The position numbers were made by a program, and so were the translations under genes. Of a stretch of DNA of 64,000 nt, positions 34,421 through 46,080 are shown in pieces (position 1 is the stretch's first letter; each line of letters begins with the position of its first letter). Under the pieces are notes generated by a model, which was not told the DNA's origin, made no database searches, and was given only the letters and a program-made list of their open reading frames with translations. The stretch comes from Trichoplusia ni (lineage: Eukaryota > Arthropoda > Insecta > Lepidoptera > Noctuidae): NCBI RefSeq assembly GCF_003590095.1, contig NC_039481.1:9889895-9953894 (forward strand), given 5' to 3'.

Positions 34421-35011
34421 CACAACATATAAATTACTCTGCTATCCACGAAATCAACTGTGGCTGTTGTGAAGTCAATAGTCAAAGAATTTATGGAATA
34501 TTTAATGTTACTTTATGTACTTTGCCCCTTTTTTGGTAAAAATGACAAATGCTTGAACTAGCCAGTTTGAGCATTAAAAATGTACCCATAGGCATGACAT
34601 AGAACGTTGTAGATTGTACCAATCGTAGTTAATTTCCGATATTACTTTACTAGTACATGACGATGTTTTAAAGAAACTGAGAAGGTCACTCAGGGTGGCG
34701 AGGAATTAAAAAAAACATTTCTTGCAACACATTTAATATTTATTCGTTCGGTCAATAAATAATAGACAATAATAACACCCAAAATCTCCCACCCTTCACC
34801 GCTTCCTAAGCGCTCTTAATGTGGAGAAGAAACGGCGCAACAAACTCCACACCAGCATATATTTGAATGACAAAAACAAGCTTATAATTTATATAACACA
34901 TATTCTGCATAAATAAAACAGTTAAAAAAATAGAACATTGCTGTAAGCCTAAGTTTCATTCATCAGTCCAAGGGTTTTAATTATGGGTCTTTCAGCAACA
35001 CTATTTACTTT

Positions 35012-36502
35012 TTATGCCTTGATATTCCTGCGGCTGAGCTTAATATCCACATTATCCAGCCGTACGTTGAGAATATCTGGTTTAAAACCGATTTTGCCAG
35101 TTTGTTCTAAATGTATTTCATAGTTGCGTAAGACGTGTACCAAGCCGGCCATTATTTGTAACCTCGAGTATCTTGCACCGATGCACAGCCTGTTACCCAT
35201 GCCGAAAGGTATGTAAATGTCGTCATTAGGTTTCCTATCCTTGGAAAATCGTTCCGGGTCGAAAACTTCAGGTTCAGGATACAAGTCCGGGTCGTGATGT
35301 AACTGGTATATCGGAGTGTACAATTTCGTCCCCTTTTCTATTTTGACTTCACCGACAGGGAGCACTGAGTCTTCGATGCACTTTCTTGTCACATATCCCA
35401 CAGGAGGGAACATCCTCAAGGACTCGCTCAGCACCTTGTCCAAATATGTCAGTTGTGTAATAACGTCATAACCGATGTTGTTGTTGTTTTTCTCAAAATG
35501 TTCGTCGATCTCTTGATGTACTTTCTGTAGGATTTCTGGGTGTTGACAAAGCACAACAAGTGTATTGAATAAAGCATTCGCGTTGGGTTCAACTCCTGCT
35601 AAGAAGAAAAATGAGGCTTGAGCTGATAGTAGAGTAAATGACGGTTCTATTTCCAAACCCGTATTTTCATCTCTGATAGTTCCCTTTTTGCGCAGATTCG
35701 CGGCTAGGTCGGCAAAATCATGGCGTTGTACTTTGTCCTCTTCTCTTTTCTTAGTGACTTGGGTAATGGCATCAACAAAGAATTTTTCATATTCTGCTCC
35801 AAATCTTATTCCAAGTAGCTTAATCAATTTTGGACTTATGCTTAGCAACGCAAATTGCAAACTAGTTTTCCAATTTGACGTTGAGAGACCTTGGGACATT
35901 TTCATGAACGGTGAATCAAACGTGGACTCTTGCCCGATCCCGAATATCGCACCACAAACAGCAGCGTTACAGAACATGTTGAGTGTGTCGTAAAACTTTC
36001 CTTCCCTTGCTTTCGGATTGTTGTCAAGGTAAACCACAAAGTCTTGTGCGCATCTGTCCATGATGTAGTACATGTTCTTCAGCTTGTTCGTTGTGAATAG
36101 TGGGGTCATATTTTGGCGCATCAGCTTCCATCTGTTGCCAGTCATGAAGAGAATGCTGTCCGAAAGAGTATCCTTTTCACTTTCGAAGCCTCTGTGATTA
36201 AAAGAGTTAAAGTCCAATTGCAAGACATGTTGAATGTTCTTCGGATTCGTGACAAATACGGACGGAGTGAAAAGGTTGCCTATACCAACAACAGGCTCAT
36301 TCTTGTATTTCTTGTAGAGGTCGCCAAACAGTTCGAAGACAGCACTTTTTCCCGAAAAGAATGCACCGAACACTCCAAGCACTTTGTTTTTCCCGTGAAA
36401 CTTGACTCCACGTTTTTTCCAATAACTTTCGTTGTATCTTCCAATTAGGTGAAAAATTAGCAAACTTGATGCTAGCACAATTAAACTAATCTCAATCAAC
36501 AT
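35012..36502 (-). CDS. Cytochrome P450, CYP3-clan, intronless, copy 2 with I-helix T306P
   Basis: A 496-residue paralogue of the 30.8-kb gene, differing at roughly 20 positions plus the C-terminal tail. The N-terminal anchor, W125/R129, ExxR (360-363), FDPERF and FGMGNRLCIG with Cys440 are intact. The striking change is in the I-helix. AGVETN becomes AGVEPN because codon ACC is CCC (minus strand), so the conserved oxygen-activating Thr306 is Pro. The frame is otherwise open with no stop or frameshift. The start ATG matches copy 1 and lies about 95 bp below a conserved TATA box. Long stretches are identical to copy 1 even at silent sites (for example 36115-36300), while the first 65 codons, the last codons and the flanks differ more, which suggests gene conversion. 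Subfamily not assigned. Confidence 0.92.
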   Translation of the reverse strand: MLIEISLIVLASSLLIFHLIGRYNESYWKKRGVKFHGKNKVLGVFGAFFSGKSAVFELFGDLYKKYKNEPVVGIGNLFTPSVFVTNPKNIQHVLQLDFNSFNHRGFESEKDTLSDSILFMTGNRWKLMRQNMTPLFTTNKLKNMYYIMDRCAQDFVVYLDNNPKAREGKFYDTLNMFCNAAVCGAIFGIGQESTFDSPFMKMSQGLSTSNWKTSLQFALLSISPKLIKLLGIRFGAEYEKFFVDAITQVTKKREEDKVQRHDFADLAANLRKKGTIRDENTGLEIEPSFTLLSAQASFFFLAGVEPNANALFNTLVVLCQHPEILQKVHQEIDEHFEKNNNNIGYDVITQLTYLDKVLSESLRMFPPVGYVTRKCIEDSVLPVGEVKIEKGTKLYTPIYQLHHDPDLYPEPEVFDPERFSKDRKPNDDIYIPFGMGNRLCIGARYSRLQIMAGLVHVLRNYEIHLEQTGKIGFKPDILNVRLDNVDIKLSRRNIKA

Positions 36503-36596
36503 TTTGTGTGATGATCAAAATAAACTTGTCCTGTGCAGCAGCCTGTGCTTCAGTGTAGTTGTAATACAGTAATAGGTTCCTAATTGAATTTGGCAT

Positions 36597-36605
36597 CTTT
36601 TATAG
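36597..36605 (-). promoter_or_regulatory. TATA box of P450 copy 2
   Basis: CTATAAAAG on the minus strand, preceded by ATTCG as in copy 1. The upstream block at about 36628-36655 (plus-strand TCATGATGATAACTATAACG) matches copy 1 at 32386-32405 with small changes. The flanking DNA between these blocks is diverged. Confidence 0.7.
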
Positions 36606-36679
36606 CGAATCATTTTGAGAGATAAGTCATGATGATAACTATAACGGCGGACTTTGAAAACAATGTGATCTACGAAATG

Positions 36680-38640
36680 TAATACGAAGATAAACTCTTT
36701 ATATAAAGCACGATGCGAGCCGTGCTCGGGTTCTTTGCTCGTGAGTCGAGGCAGCCGAGGCGAGAGGTTGTAAGAGGGCCTTATAAACCACACAGAGCAT
36801 GTTTTTCTCTCTTTTTACCTTGGACAATCAGGTATAGTCGCATCACAGTAGCCAGAGAATATTTCAAGTGACTTCTGCGCTTATGGAAGGAGTTGGGTTG
36901 GCTGGACTGATCAACTACCAAAACAATTATACGTATAATGGGTCAATTTGAACCCGAAGTGCACAAAAGGGGAGCCCACCAACAGGTACCAGGTATAGGC
37001 ATTTCGCTATCCGTTTATTTAACAAAAATATCAGTAACCATGACTTTTCCTCCCACAAAAGTTGAAATTTTCGTTTGCATAATTCATTTTAATGAAAAGG
37101 CGATTAGAATTTCGCATATTAGCTGGCAAGCTTCCTCCGAGGAATCTTCATTTGTTTTAACAGTTTTTTTTTATTAAAAAGTGATTTAAATTTTAAAAGG
37201 TACTCAGACCTCTGTTTCTGTTTTCAACTGTCTTAAAGGGGAGGTTCGCAATGTTCTCAATGCTTCGGACGAAGTTGAAACGACTAAACTGACCATTTGT
37301 TCTGATGATGTGCTCAAGCTGTAATAGTTCAAGTTCTGTGCCTATTAGAAACAAATATCCTAGCATCCGTATTCCGGGTAGCCCGTCAAAATGTAGATCC
37401 TGCGCCTGCTCTCTATCCAGGTGTGGTGTTTTGTGTTTGTTATTATATCAAAGTGCAAAGTGTAGTTCTAAACAATTATTATCAGTGACTCGAAATGTTA
37501 TGATGGTTGATGGGATGCATTGATAGGTTTATAGAATGAAATCCAGGACTTGGGTTTTTCTCTATGGTGCCCATTAGGGCTGATGCCTGCCGGGCCAGCG
37601 GGATCGTCTGAGGGTTGCCGCGGGCCCCGTACACAAAGGGCAAAGTAAGGAACATGGGTGGGTTTAGTCAATAGAAGTCTGACACTCCCCTCCGTTCAAC
37701 CCAAAGCGGGAGGAGTCATTTAAAGATTTCGCATCCGAAAAAAAGCGACTTTTCTTCTAAGCAATACAGTTATATCGAGGTGTGTTAATATTAAAAAAGT
37801 TGTTTTAATAGCAAGTTGTGTTCGCAAATTGTATATTCTTATTTTTTGAATACTTGTAAAATATACTACCGATGGTGTGAGTCGTGATGCAAAATATACG
37901 AACATCCCTTGATTCACCAAAATAGATCAGATTGAATAATTTAATGATGGAATACATTACCGAAATAGATTTTAATGTAGTTAACAGTTTTCAATAGCAG
38001 CTGATCCCAAACTGACGTCATTTCTTTCGTATAAGCTTGGGGCCTTATCGCGTCGCTTGTGTTTATAGCGGACGCTACGTTTAATACAGTAAGCTCTTGT
38101 CAAAATTGCTTCTAGCAGACAGACACCAACAGTTGGGTAGCATTTCTATTACCTAGATTTAGATCTATTGAATTCATTCTTTATCAAATTTGAAATGTAC
38201 TCTGATCATGTACAGATTTATTCCGATGTCGAACTATTGTTACTTCTTGATATACATAAATGTGTGTATATCACTCCAATTGTAAAATATTAGACCGTCT
38301 TATTTTTTTTGTATGAGTTTGAGTGGCGCCCTAGTGGGTTTGGATTCAAAATTCATCTTATTTGAAAATAAAGAATAATAAAATAATTACATTATTTGGT
38401 TTTATTTCGTTCTTCAGAATCGAATAGAAAATTTATTTGGTATTTTTTAATTGTTACAAGGTATCCATATATTCTGCTGTTTCCAACGTATATCTTTTTT
38501 GGATTAATTTTAAACGAGAATATGAAATTGTATTGCAAATAATATCATACAGGTCAAAGTCCATTCTGTATGAAGGATTGCAACGTAAAAGGTCAAAGTT
38601 TATTCGGCCCGCTAGTTTTTGTAACTAATTGCTTATTTAT
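36680..38640. other. Intergenic DNA upstream of the P450 pair
   Basis: No supported gene. A repeat block at 37560-37725 contains CTGATGCCTGCCGGGCCAGC and GAAGTCTGACACTCCCCTCC, related to pieces at 4.2, 9.6 and 45.9 kb. The rest is AT-rich. A 72-codon frame at 37305-37523 is Ser/Cys-rich and unsupported. Confidence 0.45.
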
Positions 38641-38641
38641 T

Positions 38642-38854
38642 GATGTTTTTAATGATTGGTTGTCATGTTATCAACGCCTGATACTATCTATCACAACACA
38701 TACCTACAAACAATACTACAACATCATCCTGGGTAAGCTGTTTTAATGTTTACGTATTGAAAGCTGGCCGTTGTCAGTAAACAAAACTGTTACTGATAAA
38801 TTGTTGCTATTATTAGTATTAATGGAAAATATTGTTTATTATCTTACACGTGTT
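38642..38854 (+). repeat. Left copy of a ~0.2-kb direct duplication
   Basis: It shares CCTGATACTATCT, CACAACACATACCTACAA and GTCAGTAAACAAAACTGTTA with 39688-39900. The two units start about 1.05 kb apart. A SINE-like element has inserted at the right edge of this copy only. Confidence 0.75.
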
Positions 38855-39194
38855 CTAAGCTATAACCGCATAAGTGTAATTCGATCATAGGTTAAGCTAT
38901 ACTTGACGCGGTTGGTCCGTAGATGGGTGACCATCTTTGTCATAGCGAGTTCCTCCGTGTTTCGGAAGGCACGTTAAATTGTGGGTCCCGGCTGTTATTC
39001 CTACATCTTTGACAGTCGTTACAGGTAGTCAGAAGCTTGTAAAAGTCTGACAGCCAGTCTAACCAAATGGTGTTGTGTTGCCCAGGTAACTGGGGTCAGA
39101 TAGGCAGTCGCTCCTTGTAAAACACTGGTACTCAGCTGAAACCGGTTGGACTGGTAGCCGACCACAACATAGTTGGGAAAAGGCTAGGCCAATG
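38855..39194 (+). mobile_element. ~340-bp SINE-like element with 14-bp target duplication
   Basis: The direct repeat ATCTTACACGTGTT flanks it exactly (38841-38854 and 39195-39208). The body runs CTAAGCTATAACCGCATAAG ... AAAAGGCTAGGCCAATG. It lacks 8 bp (TTGAGGAG region) present in the 17.7-kb copy. Confidence 0.88.
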
Positions 39195-39687
39195 ATCTTA
39201 CACGTGTTTTGGTTCGCTTATCTGTAGGACTAGGATGTTGAGAAGATCGCTTTTATGCAAATAATCCAGAAAAAATACGTTCTTGATATAATCAGCTGAT
39301 TGTGAAAAGACGCCATTTTGTAAAATTTATGGTCCATCTCGACGACAGTTAAATTTTCTATCAAACACGATGAATTTATTTTGTTAGCGCTTGTCAAAAC
39401 TGCAACATGGATTCGTAAAGTATGAGCTCTAGCGATCGTAACTTTGTCCATAGAAAGAAATGCTCTGATTCGATTTCCTTAATTTAAACAATTTGCTACG
39501 TAGCGTGCTTTTCATCGAGTTTGGCGACCCCTGCGTTACCGACATTTCTTCTCAGGGTAGTTAGATATAGATGTCGAATCTGAATCCAGCGTTCGCAAAA
39601 GAGTGACGATTATATCTAACTTACAGAATTAATTTAATTTCTTTCTATTCGTTTGTATTTCGCATACAGTTGATTTCTTACTTTACA

Positions 39688-39900
39688 GATGTTTTTAATT
39701 GTAGATTCTCATGCTGCCTAGGCCTGATACTATCTGTCACAACACATACCTACAAGCAATAAAACAACATCATCGTGAATTAGCTGTTGTAATGTTTACA
39801 TATTAAAAGCTGTTCGTTGTCAGTAAACAAAACTGTTACTGATAACTTTATTCTATTATTAGCAACAAATGAAAATAATGTTTTTATGTTACACGTGTTT
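39688..39900 (+). repeat. Right copy of the ~0.2-kb direct duplication
   Basis: Partner of 38642-38854. It carries the same ordered conserved blocks, including TTACACGTGTT at its end where the left copy holds the SINE insertion. No coding potential. Confidence 0.75.
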
Positions 39901-40291
39901 CTTTATTTATCTTTCGTTAACTTAAATATATTTGGGTTTGTGTTTAAATGAAGAAGGTAAAGTAGAAGTGTATAAAATCTTTTTTTTTGGATAGGGAATC
40001 ATCGAATATCTCCTGTCGCTTTGGGTTGAGTGGAAATTAGGTAGGTAAACGAATATTGAATACGACATTCTATTTATTTCAAAGATGCACAACACAAAAG
40101 ATTCAATTATTTTTTTCCTTATTGATTCAGGGCTTTTTAAAACGCATTTAATACAAATAAACCTAACCAAGGTGCTGCTCATTTCATAAGAAATTTCTGC
40201 CCGTAACACTACGAGAAATTCTTCTGACGAGCAGAATCAACGCTTTAGCGCCGTGTAGATGTTTCTGTGTTGTAAGTAGTATTTGTAGCGT

Positions 40292-40304
40292 TCACTAGAT
40301 GGCG
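40292..40304 (+). promoter_or_regulatory. CTCF-like motif 1
   Basis: TCACTAGATGGCG closely matches the CTCF core CCAC-n-AG-R-K-GGC. It sits 40 bp from a second, same-orientation match. Occupancy is inferred; such phrases can also belong to repeats. Confidence 0.35.
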
Positions 40305-40331
40305 TTAATGATATGCAGTTGTAGGTTAACG

Positions 40332-40344
40332 CCACTAGATGGCG
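40332..40344 (+). promoter_or_regulatory. CTCF-like motif 2
   Basis: CCACTAGATGGCG is a near-perfect CTCF core, preceded by CG so that CGCCACTAGATGGCG is also close to palindromic. Confidence 0.4.
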
Positions 40345-41407
40345 TAAATACAAACTTTTATTTACTTTGACTTGTTCCTCTGTGATCAAATTCTGCACTC
40401 CAGGGTTTTTGGAGCTTAGCGAAATAAATATCGACGTACATATTGCCGAAAGTTGTAAAATGTTCCTTACGTTATTTCATACTCCCGGTTAGAATTACGA
40501 GTTTTTATCAATGAGATATTCAATGTGTCTACAACGATAACCGGTAAAAGTTAGTTAAAGCCTGCCCTTTATCAAACATCCGAAATTAACTACTTAAGTA
40601 TATTTCTCTCCACAAACAGCTTTCGTTTAAAGCAATCTAAACAACTTAGATCTGGTAGAGGCTAAGTAAGTAAACCGCAAACCTCTTAAGAGTCGATTAA
40701 ATCTAGACGCGTTAAGGTTGTAAGCATGAGGAAATCGAGGGTAGAGCCTACCACTGCGTCTGAAAGTCATATAAATGCAGTTGTGGAAGCGAGACAAAGC
40801 ATACACGGCGTAGAGCTGCATCTCTTTCATATCTGGTGATTGAGCACAGCATGTTATTTCTTCATATTGTTTAGTAGTTGGTGCTTGCTACTTATATATT
40901 AGCAGTTTTTTAAATTAATTAGTACCTTTTAAAGAATTGTATAATTTAATAGCCATTATCATATTAATTATTCAACATTCTTGTGTTACAGAAAGGTCGC
41001 AATGAGTGTGATTGAATTTTGTACGGTCATATTGATATTTTGTCACATAAAGTAAAAAAGACAAAAAAGGTTTTAATTTAGCTAAATTCTTATCTCATTT
41101 ACTGCTTCGCTGCTGTTCTATGTAACCATTCTGATGTTATATCTTTGCAGGATTCCGTACCCAAAGAGTGCAAGCCGAACTTTATTACTAAGGCCGTTAT
41201 TGTCCGTACCCATATCCATCCTTCTGACAATTAACCGAATCTCATGTTTTGCGTTCTCATGAATCTCGATGATAGAAAGTTGAATTTGACTGCGGCTATC
41301 TGTCCTTTACCAGATATACAAGAATCTAAAAACCATTTAAGCTTAGCAATTAGTACGGTCATAATTTGTACTGACGATCAGCAAAACACAAGTATTTATA
41401 TCTAAGA

Positions 41408-41666
41408 CTAGCTGTTGCCCGCGACTTCGTCCCTGTGGGTAGAAAATTATAAGTTAGTATTTATACCTGCGGTGTTTTTTTCACATTTTCCATTGTATCT
41501 TCGCTCCTATTAGTCGCAGCGTAATGGTTTAACCTAAAGCCTTCCTCAATGAATGGTCTATTCAACACAAAAATATTTTTTCAATTTGGACCAGTACTTC
41601 CTGAGATTAGCACGTTCAAACAAACAAACATAAAACAAACTCTTCAGCTTTATATATTAGTATAGA
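41408..41666 (-). mobile_element. Lep1-type non-autonomous Helitron, copy 2 (reverse)
   Basis: The reverse complement starts TCTATACTAATATATAAAGC and ends CGCGGGCAACAGCTAG. It is flanked by A on the left and T on the right. It aligns along its length with 24417-24659. Confidence 0.85.
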
Positions 41667-44600
41667 TTGCATATCATGTATTAAGATTGATAGTAACAAG
41701 AATCCTTGTCTGAAGCTAATATTTCGACGTCAACAACGTATTATAACTAAGTCATACTCGTACGTAGAAAATTGACGTCACATGCGAGCAAGACGCACAT
41801 CTACCGGCCAATAATGTACGAGAGCTGTATACTCAGGCGGGGAGACTACATACGGTTGATGGGACGAACGAGCGAATTTAAACAGGCATTTAAAATAATG
41901 TAGAGTCAAAGTTTTTGACAGTTAGAAAGAAAATTAGCAGATGTCATAATGTAAATATGGTGGTGGTCCTGAGGTTCTATGAATGGGTTTGTATTCACGA
42001 GGGGCAGATTCTAATGCAGGCAAAGTACCAATGGGACTTCTTCGGTGTTATTTGTACTTTCTTATTCAAAGACACCATAGTCAAATGGTTAAGGAAAATG
42101 TCGTTTACAAATATGGGAAAGTCCTGTGCCCGCTGTAGGATGGTATGTATGGTAAATAGAACGGAATCGAGTGTTTTGTTATGTTTCGTTAATGCCATGT
42201 TTTTACTTCATTGAAGCAACTTTTCCATTTACATTAGTTGACCACTTCACTTTCTTTTTCAATTCAGACAAAAAAACAACAGTTTCCTTTTCACACAACG
42301 ATTTACAAATCCAAAGTGTCACCAAGCATTTACCATCTCCACTTACATTATAATTCAAGAGCTAGCGGGTAACCAGCGCAGTGTGTCTCGCGGAGAGCTA
42401 ACACAGACCTAAGTAAACACATATGTTTGCAGTCCGTCTTACGATCCAGCACATACCTATACTAAGCCAGAGCTTCAGTTACATTGTTTGTACTGCGTCT
42501 GATGCAATACCATGCGGGGGTATTCAAATTCTTAGCAAGATCCAAGATCAAGTGCTGGGGATATTCATAGCTGTGATTCGCTTAAGGTTGAGTCTAATTT
42601 ATACTATGTATACAATTTAAGATGTAACTCTGATTTGGACAGGTTTTGCGTGCGGTTTGACTTGTAGCGATTTCGCTTGTTGCTGTTTACGCATTATTCT
42701 CCCAGAGAGTCAGTAAAAAAATAGGATAGCGGCGAATCCAGGATGTTCGCTTACTCGTTCGTCGTAGTCTGCAAAAATCTTTCCGTTCGGAACCCGACTG
42801 AACGGAGAAGAATTCAGTTGGTGTTGAGTCGGTAAGATACCTTTTCGCCTTTATAATATTAGTGTGATCGAAAAAAGCCACTATAAGATCCATTGTACAT
42901 TGAGGAAGTGGATTTATTTTGTCCCTCCAATCCGCTTTGTAAATACTTTGACTATGTGTACCAAATATTCTGAATATACCATTACACGTTTTTTCTTCAC
43001 ACAAGATGCTTTCAAACTGCAATGCTGATTCTATTGTTTCCACTGTGTATTTTGAGTTTTGCTATTTTCCATATAATTATTTCGAGCCTCGTTTTCATTA
43101 AAGCTGTTACATAAAAACGGTATGCATTGAAAAAAATTTAATCCTATTTAAATTTTCATTCCATTTCCGAGATAAGCAACTAAAGTGCCACATACGAAAA
43201 TTTGTTTAGATCCCCATAATAACATTAAGTAATACTAACACAAGTCATAAAAAGCACATTCTTTCATATCAGTTTATGTTTGTTCGTCGGTAAGCCTTTG
43301 TTATATTCAGTGGAGCTTTAAAGTAAATGCTCGTAGCAGCGTCTACAAATTGTCTACGATATTGTAGCACTTCGTAGCGCGTCTTCGTAGATAGACGAGA
43401 TTTTATTTGATGACGTTGTTTATTTGTGATGTAATGTGTTTTGTATTTATGTCTGTTTGTTTTCACAGTTTACGTTCTCCAATGTGTTTATATTTCCACG
43501 AGATTTTCATGTTGCAATAAAATTGGAAACATGTTTAGTTTAGTTGGTATTTAACATGTTCAAATATTGAATGAATTAATTATTGCAATTAGTGTTGTTT
43601 GTGTTTCAAACCTTGTTTGTTTATATACGTGTACATAAAACTCATTAATTACATATTTTATGAAATTAAAATTTTATTGTTTACTTTACTTTTATTACAA
43701 GTTGAAAGCTGTATGTAATGCTAAGCAATGACCACCGCATTTATTTGTAACAGAATAACGAGCCACTCCATAATATGTTCTAGTTTATCACCCTTTTCCC
43801 AAACAAACCTTACGTACACTCGCCGTATTGTTACAACCTAATTGTGCAAACCAAACGGCGTGCAGGTGTAGCATGTTTTCAACCCTTTGGGCGAACGCAT
43901 TTGAAGCTGCGAGACTGACAGTTTTTAACTGTGACTTAACACACTCTTGGCAGTTTTTTTTTAACTTGCGTCCTTTTAATATTTTCTTTTACCCATGATT
44001 TCCAGACTTTTTCGTGCGTATGGATTTAAACCTACAACCTTTGACAGGGCAGTCCAACGGTTTTTACCCACCACTATCATTGCACCAATGAGTTTCGTGT
44101 ATAATGCCTTTATTCTTTTAAAAAGCGTTCCTCTGTATCAACCTCACGAACGGAGGTGGTCGCTAAAACACAAAATCCAACCGCACCAACCTCAATAGCT
44201 CAGTGTACAAACAGCCTTACATCACACAATATTAGCGCCGACCACTTCGTTTCATTGCAAACGTGAGAGGGTTTCAAACGTAGGACAGTTTCACATTATA
44301 TAATATTTGAGATATAGAATAATGTACAAAGAGGAGTCGTGATGTGATACAAATAGTTATTAGTACTTCAGACGAGGATGACGAGAGACAAAAGACGGTT
44401 CGAGTGTTCTCCAACCGATGTTCGTGACTTTGAGGTAGTTTGATGTATTGGAAAATGGTTTGAGGAAGATATGTATCAAATGCATGTAGAGTGGTCCACA
44501 TATTTGTACCTGTATTAATAAACGTGACCTTTAAGTGATGTTTTTATTTATCAGACTTTGATTATAAGACTCTACTTCTCAGTTTCCAGTAATATAGAAC

Positions 44601-45880
44601 AGAGAAAAATAATAAAAACTACTTTTAAACTTTAGAAAACGCTTATGATAATGCGACTAATTAAAATCTGTACAGAAAACTGACGTCACGCATATATTCT
44701 GTTCACTGTTTCGATTTTCAATTGCAAAACCAAAAATAAAATATTGTTAATTCAACTAGAAACGGACTTTAAAAAAACAACACTAACAATAATACATTTA
44801 TTTAACACTTTTTTGTAAGGTTATTAAATTTTCCAGAGGTTTGCTATATTTAGGATATGTTTCGATACTATAAGTCTGCTATGCGTTGTCTTTACAAATA
44901 AGTACGTTTTGTGAGGATATCAACTACGAGTATGTGTGACCTACTGTCATTTTATCTCGTATTTCATAATTTAACAGCTTTTGTTCAGAATTTAACAATA
45001 TTAAATTCTAAGATCCAATTATTTTATTACATACAGGAACAGAATACAAAATTTGTTTTATAACGTAACAAATTTCGTTCAAAACATTTAAACATCTCCC
45101 CATTGTTTTCAACGATAAAATCGACGAAAATTTTACGTCTCTACGAGCCTGTTACATACAAAACACTCCTCACATACAGGGGTAAGGCTAAGTTCACACA
45201 GGCTCTACAAGACTACTGCGATTAATCGAATGTATGAAGTTACATAGCATCAATAGTCGAGATTTGCTAGTTGACAAATGTGTGTGACGCTGGGTTGAGT
45301 TTGATGACGTCATTTGACCTTATAAACATGATACTGGTTATAAATCTGGATGGAGATGGCTCAAACCTGATGTTCTCGCGATACATAAAATATTACCAAC
45401 TATTGTTACTGTTTTTTAAATGAATGACAAAATTGACTCTACAATGACGTAAGGTTTGTGACGTCACATAACAAATATGTTTTGTAACCTTAAAGAAATT
45501 CTACAAAATGTACTTGAAGGTTTTTATTCTTCTTAATTCGCAAAAGAGTTTAATTGCAACATGTTTCTTTAGAATTTGACTGAGCATCCACGTGCTCGCC
45601 GAAGCCTTACCACAACTTTGTAAAGTTACCTTGATTCTAAGAATTTACTGTCTATTGTGGTTTTAGTTCACAGATTCGGAATATTATAACTTCATCTTAC
45701 TTGAATTTATTATAAAGCTAATGTGTTTAAGACACGTGGAGTTCTGCTTCTGGTTTAGATCAGTACGTACTCAAGTACGGAAACTCGTGAGATGTTCCGC
45801 GCGTCTAAAGACACGTGATGAATCCCTTCCAGCTCTGTTTCGGTCCGTGCCGAACGGCGCTGTGTGTTGATGTCATCTGT
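41667..45880. other. Intergenic DNA with repeat scraps
   Basis: No supported gene. A repeat block at about 43330-43390 contains GTAGCAGCGTCTACAAATTG and TCGTAGCGCGTCTTCGTAG. Frames at 41915-42214 (plus) and 42687-43043 (minus) encode nothing recognisable and lack flanking splice or promoter support. Confidence 0.4.
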
Positions 45881-45884
45881 TCAT

Positions 45885-46080
45885 TAGACCTGATGCCTGC
45901 CAGGCCATTCTGGCACCCCCTAGTAAAACAAGGATAAAAATCCTAAATAAGGGTTTCGGGAGTAAAAGACGCCTGGACTCTGAACAAGCATTTGAGGGTC
46001 TCATAAATGCTTGTTGTCGCGTACAAGAAGGTTGGCGTGGTAACCTTAACCACTCGGCTATTCGTGCAGTCAAATAAAGT
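45885..46080 (-). repeat. tRNA-headed SINE, reverse orientation
   Basis: The minus strand reads TAGCCGAGTGGTTAAGGT (a good A box), then a degraded B-box region, then AAATGCTTGTTCAGAGTCC-type body. It is followed on the plus-strand left side by the CCTGATGCCTGCCAGGCC phrase also seen at 37.6 kb. Confidence 0.6.

Larger units (their letters stand above)
32365..34990. other. Intergenic DNA between the two P450 genes
   Basis: No gene seen. After the copy 1 promoter block it holds AT-rich DNA, a short ATCATATCGAATCGAATCGA microsatellite near 33.41-33.44 kb, a Helitron fragment (33.81-34.00) and a SINE fragment (34.3-34.4). It does not resemble the flank beyond copy 2 outside the promoter block. 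Confidence 0.5.
39901..41407. other. Intergenic DNA, no gene seen
   Basis: AT-rich with short frames only. It contains a pair of CTCF-like motifs near 40.3 kb. Confidence 0.4.

Noticed and set aside
37305..37523. Ser/Cys-rich 72-codon frame
   Set aside because: No homologous motif recognised; sits in an intergenic repeat-bearing stretch.
41915..42214. 99-codon plus-strand frame
   Set aside because: No recognised domain and no supporting signals.
42687..43043. 118-codon minus-strand frame
   Set aside because: No recognisable motif, no splice or promoter context; composition fits chance.
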